Below, one piece after another: positions 1-5,385 of a stretch of 7,600 nt of DNA. Each line of letters starts with the position of its first letter. Position 1 is the first letter of the stretch. Source of the DNA: Porphyromonadaceae bacterium (GTDB lineage Bacteria; Bacteroidota; Bacteroidia; Bacteroidales; UBA11471); NCBI GenBank assembly GCA_021199145.1, contig JAJQIP010000193.1, positions 1 to 7,600 on the forward strand, given 5' to 3'. A model generated the notes under the pieces. That model saw nothing but the letters and a program-made list of their open reading frames with translations. It did not search any database and was not told the origin of the DNA. A program made the position numbers and the translations under genes.

Positions 1-36
1 CAATTATGCGGTTAAAATTTACAAGTCGGAAGATAT

Positions 37-1383
37 ATGGGCGAAAGGGTCTCGTTTAGCACAAAGTTAGGGGTTATCGCTGCTACGGCAGGTTCTTCTA
101 TCGGATTGGGAAATATCTGGCGTTTCCCTTACGAAGTGGGGCAACACGGTGGTGCGGCGTTTATTCTCGTCTATATTATCTGTATTTTGGTTTTGGTCAT
201 GCCGGTTATGATGGCTGAGTTTATTATCGGCCGGGGAAGCCGTACCAATGCTTCACATGCGTTTACAAAATTGGCTCCTCATTCTTGGTGGAAAATTGTC
301 GGGTATATTTGCATTTCCGCTCCTGTCATTATTGTCGGTTTTTATTTTGTGATTTCCGGTTGGTCTCTCGAATATGTTGTGCAATCGCTTACTCCGGGTG
401 GAATGGCAATATCTTCGTCCGAAGCTTTTACCGAAGAGTTCACTCAATTTACGACCTCACCTATCAAGCCGCTTGTTTGGGTCATACTATTTATTTTGAT
501 AAACCATATTATTCTTGTGCGGGGTGTGAATCGGGGCATTGAGAAGGCCTCGAACATTCTCATGCCTCTTCTTTTTTTGATACTTGTGGTTTTCTGCATA
601 CGCTCTGTTTTTTTATCCGGTTTTACCAAGGGGATAAATTTCCTTTTTAATCCTGATTTTTCGAAAATCACCACAGAAATTGTGCTGCAGGCCATGGGTC
701 AGGCCTTTTTCTCAATGAGCGTCGGTATGGGGATTCTCATTACGTATGCTTCGTACTATTCCAAAGAGACAAGTCTGTTGCGGGTTACAGCAACGGTGGC
801 TGTCTTTGATTTGCTGGTGGCAATTCTGGCCGGTATGATTATATTCCCCACTGTTTTTACGTTTGGCATCAGTCCTTCGCAAGGACCTGAGTTGATATTC
901 ATTACATTACCCAATCTTTTCAACCATATGCCTTTAGGCTGGTTATGGTCATCCCTCTTTTTCATTTTGGTTTCGTTAGCGGCCCTTACCTCGACTATTT
1001 CATTAAGTGAAGTCTCTATCGCCTATTTACAGGATTCCCGGCAATTTTCACGGCAGAAGGCGACTACGGTCATGACGGGCATATATATATGTTTGGCGGC
1101 TCTCTGTTCCTTGTCGTTTGGGGTATTGAATGGATTCCGTATTTTTGGAATGACAATTTTTAATTTCTTTGATTTCCTTTCATCAAATATCCTTTTGCCT
1201 ATTGGCGGAATATTTATTTCCATATTTGTAGGTTGGAAAATCAATCGGAAATTTGTGTGTCGGGAGTTGTCCGACGGGAGAGGTTCGGCCCGATGGTATC
1301 TCGTCCCGGTGCTTTTCTGTCTGCGTTTTATTGCACCTGTAGCGATATTTCTTATTTTTTTGTCAGGGTTGCATCTGTTGTGA
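37..1383 (+). CDS. Sodium-dependent transporter, NSS/SNF family
   Basis: Inner-membrane symporter of the neurotransmitter:sodium symporter family (LeuT fold), expected to import an amino acid or related solute with Na+. The family signature GNIWRFPY lies at residues 25-32 in the unwound part of helix 1. Helix 6 carries SMSVGMG (226-232) followed by ITYASY, and helix 8 carries A315-A-L-T318-S319, matching the LeuT Na2-site residues A351, T354 and S355. Hydrophobicity suggests 11 membrane helices and 448 residues. This resembles the 11-helix bacterial members such as Tyt1 and MhsT, not 12-helix LeuT. The ATG at 37 has a GGAAG a few bases upstream and gives the usual short N-terminus before helix 1. 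The family call is very secure. The substrate cannot be read from the sequence; aromatic or hydrophobic amino acids are only a guess from the 11-helix relatives. The next gene starts about 100-130 nt downstream. Confidence 0.96.
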   Translation: MGERVSFSTKLGVIAATAGSSIGLGNIWRFPYEVGQHGGAAFILVYIICILVLVMPVMMAEFIIGRGSRTNASHAFTKLAPHSWWKIVGYICISAPVIIVGFYFVISGWSLEYVVQSLTPGGMAISSSEAFTEEFTQFTTSPIKPLVWVILFILINHIILVRGVNRGIEKASNILMPLLFLILVVFCIRSVFLSGFTKGINFLFNPDFSKITTEIVLQAMGQAFFSMSVGMGILITYASYYSKETSLLRVTATVAVFDLLVAILAGMIIFPTVFTFGISPSQGPELIFITLPNLFNHMPLGWLWSSLFFILVSLAALTSTISLSEVSIAYLQDSRQFSRQKATTVMTGIYICLAALCSLSFGVLNGFRIFGMTIFNFFDFLSSNILLPIGGIFISIFVGWKINRKFVCRELSDGRGSARWYLVPVLFCLRFIAPVAIFLIFLSGLHLL

Positions 1384-1405
1384 GGATGAAGATGTAAATT
1401 TTCTT

Positions 1406-1449
1406 CTCTTTGGAATCTCCTTTTTAGAGCGAAAGAGTTATTTTTGTTT
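1406..1449 (+). terminator. Weak candidate terminator after the symporter
   Basis: The inverted repeat CTCTTT (1406-1411) and AAAGAG (1432-1437) has a 20 nt loop containing a small CTC/GAG inner pair. It is followed by a T-rich run (TTATTTTTGTTT). It sits 23 nt after the symporter stop, where a terminator would be expected. The stem is short and A/T-rich and the loop is long, so it may not work. The same T run also reads as a -7 promoter box, so the two interpretations compete. Confidence 0.22.
1439..1446 (+). promoter_or_regulatory. Candidate Bacteroidota -7 promoter box
   Basis: TATTTTTG matches the Bacteroides sigma-ABfr -7 consensus TAnnTTTG exactly. The nearest TTTG that could act as the -33 element is at 1409-1412, giving a 26 nt spacer against the usual 19-21, so the promoter is incomplete or weak. 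If it is active, transcription would begin near 1453 and feed the short membrane gene and possibly folP-cdaA. An AT-rich intergenic region can give this match by chance. Confidence 0.33.
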
Positions 1450-1516
1450 CACATATCAGCTGCAGAGGGAGAAAGGCTCTTTTGTCGTGCGGAAATTTAG
1501 AATAAATTACATCAAT

Positions 1517-1714
1517 ATGATTTCAGACGATCGGAAACGGATATGGGATTTTTCCCGAGGGGAACGTAAGGCGGTTATTATTTTGCTTATTGCAATTGTC
1601 GTATTGCTTGCCGTGCGTCTGTATGTGCGGAACAATCCGCCTGCCGTAAACGACCTGGATGAGACATGGATAAAGGAGGAGATTCCGGCCTTTGAAAGTC
1701 AATTTTCCCGATAG
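1517..1714 (+). CDS. Short single-pass membrane protein, possible truncated helix-hairpin-helix protein
   Basis: The 65-residue product starts at the ATG at 1517. A GTG at 1487 would add ten residues (MRKFRINYIN) with no hydrophobic or family character. The layout is a short polar N-terminus with WDFSRGERKA (about 10-19), one membrane helix of about 20 residues rich in Ile, Val and Leu, then a positive R-L-Y-V-R-N-N stretch and an acidic tail ending FESQFSR. The pattern of an aromatic and FSRGER segment, a single helix, and an acidic tail with E-x-x-x-FE resembles, from memory, the N-terminus of ComEA-like helix-hairpin-helix proteins of Bacteroidota. Those continue for 200 or more residues with DPN and helix-hairpin-helix motifs, and none are visible here. 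Reading stops at TAG (1712-1714). It may be a decayed remnant or a genuine small membrane protein. Membrane insertion is well supported; family and function are not. Confidence 0.5.
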   Translation: MISDDRKRIWDFSRGERKAVIILLIAIVVLLAVRLYVRNNPPAVNDLDETWIKEEIPAFESQFSR

Positions 1715-1889
1715 AAGGAAAAAGGTCGGAATAGAGTGCTTGAGTATACCTTTCTGAAAGAACGAAGATTTGTTTTTGAGAATAATGTGGCTACGGATAG
1801 GCTGTCAGGCAAAATTCTTCTTTTCAGATGCTGGTTTTCGGAGAAAAAGAGCTATCTTCGTCAAATAATAATCGAACTCCTAAAAAAGG
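1715..1889 (+). other. 175 nt region between the short membrane gene and folP, no recognised gene
   Basis: The frame of the short membrane gene stays open after its TAG, from 1715 to 1954, where it overruns the folP start by 65 nt out of frame with folP. The translation is rich in Lys, Arg, Phe and Ile, shows no motif I know, and has no good start codon apart from a GTG at 1736. The overlap with folP argues against a real gene. The region most likely holds the leader of folP, perhaps with degraded 3' sequence of the preceding gene. There is no clear terminator hairpin in it. Confidence 0.4.
1853..1860 (+). promoter_or_regulatory. Weak candidate -7 box upstream of folP
   Basis: TATCTTCG differs from the Bacteroides -7 consensus TAnnTTTG at one fixed position. 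It lies 29 nt before the folP start, a plausible distance for a short leader. No TTTG lies at the expected 19-21 nt upstream; the closest is a CTGG/GTTTTC stretch at about 1831-1839. It could be chance. Confidence 0.18.
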
Positions 1890-2750
1890 ATGATGTCGTC
1901 TCCTCTCTTCACCCCATTTACTTTGAATGTCGGAGGTCGGCTTGTGTCGCTTGAACGGCCGTGGATTATGGGGATTCTTAATGTCACGCCCGATTCATTT
2001 TATGAGGCTAGCCGGTGTAGTTGCGATGAGGCGGCCATTGTGGGTCGGGTAGATGCCATTGTGGAAGAGGGGGGAGATATTATCGATATCGGGGCTTATT
2101 CTTCGCGGCCGGGTGCAGATGATGTCTCTTTGGAAGAGGAGTGGCGACGGCTTGACAAGGCTTTGGCCATTGTGCGGAAGCTCTATCCAGCAGGGTTCGT
2201 TTCGGTAGATACGTTTCGTGCCGAGATTGCCCGACGTTGTGTAGAAGAGTATGGCGTGCAGATGGTCAATGACATCTCTGGTGGAACGTTGGACGATGCG
2301 ATGTTTGAGACTGTAGCGAAGTTACAGGTTCCCTATGTGCTCATGCATATGCGGGGTACGCCTCAGACAATGCAGCAGAATACGGGTTACGCTGACCTTA
2401 TGGCCGATATGACGGATTATTTTGTCCGACGTATCGATCGATTGCATCAGTTGGGGGTAGGAGACATTATTCTCGACCCGGGCTTCGGCTTCGGCAAGAC
2501 GCTCGAAGACAATTACCGGCTCATCCGTCGGTTGGATGAGTTTCGTGTATTGGAAAAGCCTTTGTTGGTAGGTATTTCTCGCAAGTCAATGATATACAAG
2601 TTGCTCGATTGTACGCCTGAAGAAAGTCTTACAGGTACGATTGTGCTTGGTACAATGGCCCTGTTGGCAGGTGCCTCTATTTTGCGGGTACACGATGTAC
2701 GGGAAGCCGTGCAGACGGTAAAAATTGTAACCAAAACAGTATCGGTATAA
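1890..2750 (+). CDS. folP: Dihydropteroate synthase
   Basis: A cytoplasmic TIM-barrel enzyme that condenses 6-hydroxymethyl-7,8-dihydropterin pyrophosphate with p-aminobenzoate to give 7,8-dihydropteroate in folate synthesis; it is the target of sulfonamides. Signatures in order are GILNVTPDSF (28-37), the flexible loop IGAYSSRPGAD (67-77), SVDTF (105-109), VNDISGG (126-132), LMHMRGTP (151-158), LDPGFGFGK (195-203), GISRKS (228-233) and LRVHD (265-269). The pterin- and phosphate-binding Asn, Asp, Lys and Arg positions all appear intact. Its 286 residues are normal for the family. The start is one of two adjacent ATGs (1890 or 1893), just after an A-rich AAAAAAGG. The loop reads AYSSRP where E. 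coli has GESTRP, a difference I recall as common in Bacteroidota and no sign of acquired resistance. It is followed 3 nt later by cdaA. Confidence 0.97.
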   Translation: MMSSPLFTPFTLNVGGRLVSLERPWIMGILNVTPDSFYEASRCSCDEAAIVGRVDAIVEEGGDIIDIGAYSSRPGADDVSLEEEWRRLDKALAIVRKLYPAGFVSVDTFRAEIARRCVEEYGVQMVNDISGGTLDDAMFETVAKLQVPYVLMHMRGTPQTMQQNTGYADLMADMTDYFVRRIDRLHQLGVGDIILDPGFGFGKTLEDNYRLIRRLDEFRVLEKPLLVGISRKSMIYKLLDCTPEESLTGTIVLGTMALLAGASILRVHDVREAVQTVKIVTKTVSV

Positions 2751-2753
2751 GCT

Positions 2754-3515
2754 ATGTTTGCACACTTTGGCATCAAAGATATGCTCGATATTCTCATTGT
2801 CGCTGCGCTGTTATACAGTCTGTATTGCCTCATGAGAGAGTCAGGTTCGATAAACATCTTTATCGATGTCCTTGTGTTTATCGGGGTGTGGGTAGTGGTT
2901 ACCCGTGTCCTCGATATGAAGCTTATAGGGGCGATTATGGACAAGCTTATCAGTGTGGGAGTGATTATTCTGGTAATCCTTTTCCACGATGAGTTACGTC
3001 AATTTTTGGTGGAATTAGGTTCCCGAAAGCGATGGCGCTTTTTCTTCCGGTTTTTCCGTACCGGTAAACGGGGAGGAGAGGCGCGCGATTATATAACCCC
3101 TGTCGTGTATGCCTGCATTAGCCTCTCCAAGGGGAAGGTAGGGGCGCTTATTGTCATCAAGAGGGAGATGCCGCTTGCCAGTTATGAATATACGGGCGAT
3201 ATCATCAATGCCGATGTCAATTCCCGGCTGATTGAGAATATCTTTTTCAAGAACAGTCCTATGCACGATGGGGCGATGATTATTTCCGATAATCGTATTC
3301 GTGCGGCCGGATGTATTTTGCCGGTGTCGCATAGCCTTGATATCCCTAAGTCGTTGGGTTTGCGTCATCGGGCTGCGTTGGGCATTTCGCAAGAGACTGA
3401 TGCAATTGCCGTTGTGGTGTCGGAAGAGACGGGTAACATCTCAGTGGCTATGAATGGTAAATTCAAATTACGGCTTTCGACCAAAGAGTTGGAGCAAATT
3501 TTGGCCACGGCTTGA
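2754..3515 (+). CDS. cdaA: Membrane diadenylate cyclase, CdaA type (DisA_N domain)
   Basis: Joins two ATP molecules into the second messenger c-di-AMP at the inner face of the cytoplasmic membrane. The N-terminus has three predicted membrane helices (about residues 10-27, 33-52 and 64-78), then the FHDELRQFL segment (77-85), a basic linker, and the DisA_N catalytic domain from about residue 110. The catalytic motifs are intact: MHDGA (170-174) and RHRAA (204-208), followed by a VSEETG segment. The 253 residues fit the CdaA class, formerly annotated as a TIGR00159 family protein. The ATG at 2754 lies 3 nt after the folP stop, so translation is probably coupled. No CdaR or GlmM partner gene follows, unlike in Firmicutes. 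The folP-cdaA pairing is, as I recall, widely kept in Bacteroidota. The family and activity call is secure; the downstream signalling targets are unknown. Confidence 0.96.
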   Translation: MFAHFGIKDMLDILIVAALLYSLYCLMRESGSINIFIDVLVFIGVWVVVTRVLDMKLIGAIMDKLISVGVIILVILFHDELRQFLVELGSRKRWRFFFRFFRTGKRGGEARDYITPVVYACISLSKGKVGALIVIKREMPLASYEYTGDIINADVNSRLIENIFFKNSPMHDGAMIISDNRIRAAGCILPVSHSLDIPKSLGLRHRAALGISQETDAIAVVVSEETGNISVAMNGKFKLRLSTKELEQILATA

Positions 3516-3590
3516 TTCCGAAGGCAAAGGACAGAAGAATATCCTTTATTTTTAGGAAAAAGAGAGGAACTAAATAGTTGAGTATGATTT

Positions 3591-3621
3591 AATCGGGGTG
3601 ATTTTCTTTGCCCCTATTTTT
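3591..3621 (+). terminator. Stem-loop with T tract between convergent cdaA and ispF
   Basis: GGGG (3595-3598) pairs with CCCC (3611-3614). The stem extends inward by two G-T wobbles and an A-T pair, and outward past one C/T mismatch by AAT (3591-3593) with ATT (3616-3618). On the plus strand it is followed by a run of T to 3621, as expected for an intrinsic terminator of the folP-cdaA transcript. Its 3' arm overlaps the ispF stop codon (3614-3616). On the minus strand the hairpin is followed by GATTAAATC, a poorer tail, so termination of ispF here is less certain. Confidence 0.5.
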
Positions 3622-4090
3622 CAATCAGAGCCACTGCATAGGCCGTTATTCCTTCTTCCCGACCTGTGAAACCGAGTTTCTCGGTAGTGGTGGCTTTTAT
3701 CGATATGTTTTCAAGAGCGGTGTCCATGACTTCGGCAAGACATTTTTGCATAGCTGGGATATAGGGGGATAGTTTTGGCCGTTCGGCACAGATTGTCGCA
3801 TCGACATTTCCTATTTCATATCCTTCTTTTCGGATGAGGGCGACAGTGTTACGGAGCAGAATTTTACTGTCGATGCCTTGATATTGGGGGTCTGTGTCGG
3901 GGAAATGAACTCCGATATCCCGCAAGGAGGCCGCTCCCAACAACGCATCGCAAAGGGCATGAATCAGCACATCGGCATCGGAGTGTCCTACCAGTCCATG
4001 CGTATGTGCAATCTGCAGACCACCCAGCCACAATTCCCTTCCCGCTTCCAAGCGGTGTACGTCAAATCCCATTCCAATGCGTATTTTCAT
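3614..4090 (-). CDS. ispF: 2-C-methyl-D-erythritol 2,4-cyclodiphosphate synthase
   Basis: Cytoplasmic enzyme of the MEP isoprenoid pathway; it converts 4-diphosphocytidyl-2-C-methyl-D-erythritol 2-phosphate to 2-C-methyl-D-erythritol 2,4-cyclodiphosphate with release of CMP, normally as a homotrimer. The metal ligands are visible as Asp10 and His12 in GMGFDVHR and His44 in ADVLIHALCDALLG, matching Asp8, His10 and His42 of the E. coli enzyme. HSDAD (36-40), DIGVHFPDTD (58-67), AERPKL and ATTTEKLGFTGR are also present. The 158 residues are the normal length. The ATG at 4090 begins MKIRIGMGFD and lies 11 nt after the porV stop, so ispF is the last gene of a porU-porV-ispF transcript. I recall the same order in Porphyromonas gingivalis, where an ispF follows porV. 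The identification is very secure. Confidence 0.97.
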   Translation of the reverse strand: MKIRIGMGFDVHRLEAGRELWLGGLQIAHTHGLVGHSDADVLIHALCDALLGAASLRDIGVHFPDTDPQYQGIDSKILLRNTVALIRKEGYEIGNVDATICAERPKLSPYIPAMQKCLAEVMDTALENISIKATTTEKLGFTGREEGITAYAVALIEK

Positions 4091-4101
4091 AAGGGTCGTT
4101 T

Positions 4102-5340
4102 TTAACGGCGGTGACGTTTGTTTCCCAATCCCTTTATCCCGTCCATATCAAAGGAGAGGGTGAAACGCATCGTCTGGTCGAGAGGGCTACTCTGCTTGGT
4201 GGCGACTACATAAGCCGCATCAATGGAAAATACGTAGAGGGAGAATCCCACCCCGAAGGTGGCGTATTGCCGATTGCCTTTATATTTGTTTTCGTAGTAA
4301 TAGCCGGTCCGCACAAAGAAGCGGTGGTTATAGGCATATTCAAGTCCGAAAGAGGCGTAAATTTCTTCCAGCTCTTCTTTCCATCCGCCCGGTGCATCAT
4401 GGAAAGATTTGAAAATGCCGGCAATGGGCCCTGTATTGTAGTAGTCCTGGAGGGCTTGGTTATAAGATTCAGTGTCGTAAGCGCCTGCATATTCGCTATC
4501 TTCGTCAAACCGATAGTCTTCTTGTCGGGGTGCGGCCGGTACAAGTAGCTTGTTGATATCGAGGTTGAGGGCCAGCGTATTGTAGTCGTAGATGGGGAAG
4601 AGGAACGAAAAACCGATTCGCAGGTTGGTTGGCAGGAAGGCATTGGTCGTCCCATTGTCGTAAGAGACTTTTGACCCGATGTTCGAGATATTGAATCCCC
4701 AGGAGAATTGGCACTCGCTTCGTCCTATGATGGGATAGACAGTCTGATATCCTGAAATGTCAGCGGCAAAAGCAGCGCCTCCTGACATCTCTTCAGCTGA
4801 AGAGATACCTCCGAAGCCCAAATCGGAATAGATAAACCGGAATACAACCCCCATCGAAAAAGATTTGGAGAGTCTGCGGGAATATCCCAAATCGACAGCC
4901 ATTTCATACGGGTTGACCGTGTTTATGGTGGCACCGGACCCATCGTTAATGGTGACGCTTCCTAAGGAGAAATAACGCAGGGAGGCGCTTAAGGCTTGGA
5001 CACCTTTGCCCCCGAATCGCCAATATCCGGCTACATAAGCGAGGTTGATATCATTGACCAGTTTTCGCAACCAAGGAGTGTACGAAGCCGAAACGCCGGC
5101 AGCACTGTAGGCAAAGGGATATTTGGCGGGATTCCAGAATTGGGAATTGACATCGGGGTCAGTGGCGGCTCCCAAGTCACCCATGGAGCCTCCCCGTGCA
5201 TCCGGGGCGATGCTCAGAGTGGTCACCCCCGTCGATATGGGGTTGAATTTTTCAACATCATTACCGCTCTTGGCCAGTACGGGCAGGGTGGAAAGTGCCG
5301 AGAAGCCTATGTATAGAATTGATTTCAGATAATATTTCAT
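4102..5340 (-). CDS. porV: T9SS outer-membrane shuttle protein PorV (LptO)
   Basis: A FadL-like outer-membrane beta-barrel protein of the type IX secretion system. It binds cargo C-terminal domains leaving the Sov translocon and passes them to the PorU sortase; it has also been called LptO for an effect on lipid A deacylation. The signal peptide is about residues 1-23, with cleavage predicted after PVLA. The family block just after it, SIAPDARGGSMGDLGAAT then PDVNSQFWNPAKY, is a clear PorV signature. DAPGGWKEELEE and GNRQYATFGVGF lie in the C-terminal third. At 412 residues it is slightly longer than I recall for P. gingivalis PorV (about 390). The extra length seems to lie in an Asp/Glu/Tyr-rich stretch at about residues 271-302. 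It starts 45 nt after porU and ends 11 nt before ispF. The call is secure. Confidence 0.95.
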   Translation of the reverse strand: MKYYLKSILYIGFSALSTLPVLAKSGNDVEKFNPISTGVTTLSIAPDARGGSMGDLGAATDPDVNSQFWNPAKYPFAYSAAGVSASYTPWLRKLVNDINLAYVAGYWRFGGKGVQALSASLRYFSLGSVTINDGSGATINTVNPYEMAVDLGYSRRLSKSFSMGVVFRFIYSDLGFGGISSAEEMSGGAAFAADISGYQTVYPIIGRSECQFSWGFNISNIGSKVSYDNGTTNAFLPTNLRIGFSFLFPIYDYNTLALNLDINKLLVPAAPRQEDYRFDEDSEYAGAYDTESYNQALQDYYNTGPIAGIFKSFHDAPGGWKEELEEIYASFGLEYAYNHRFFVRTGYYYENKYKGNRQYATFGVGFSLYVFSIDAAYVVATKQSSPLDQTMRFTLSFDMDGIKGLGNKRHRR

Positions 5341-5385
5341 AATCTGTGGGACATTGCCTTATTAATAACTTACGTCTGTATCGGT
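5341..5385 (-). other. 45 nt spacer between porU and porV
   Basis: This short AT-rich spacer separates the porU stop (TAA, 5386-5388) from the porV ATG at 5340. I see no hairpin, no -7 box and no Shine-Dalgarno match on the minus strand. It is consistent with porV being translated from the porU transcript. Confidence 0.5.

Noticed and set aside
1..70. 3' end of an upstream plus-strand gene reading into the symporter start (frame 2, stop at 68-70)
   Set aside because: The frame is open from base 2 and reads as NYAVKIYKSEDIW, but 22 codons give no family evidence. Frame 1 instead stops at 13-15, so the window does not allow a choice.
1736..1954. Separate 72-residue plus-strand gene beginning with GTG
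   Set aside because: It overlaps the secure folP start by 65 nt in another frame, has no recognisable motif and has a poor start. It is better seen as non-coding or degraded sequence.
2513..2944. 143-residue minus-strand open frame
   Set aside because: It lies opposite folP and cdaA, both with intact family motifs, and its translation is Thr/Ser/Arg-rich with no domain. It is a shadow frame.
3015..3392. 125-residue minus-strand open frame opposite cdaA
   Set aside because: It covers the catalytic DGA and RHR region of cdaA on the other strand and has no motif of its own.
3516..3613. Small RNA or small gene between cdaA and ispF
   Set aside because: Only about 98 nt separate the two stops. 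Apart from the terminator-like stem there is no open frame with a plausible start and no promoter box.
4111..4655. Open frames of about 145-149 residues on both strands within porV
   Set aside because: Both overlap the well-supported PorV barrel sequence. They show no signal peptide, domain or plausible start context.
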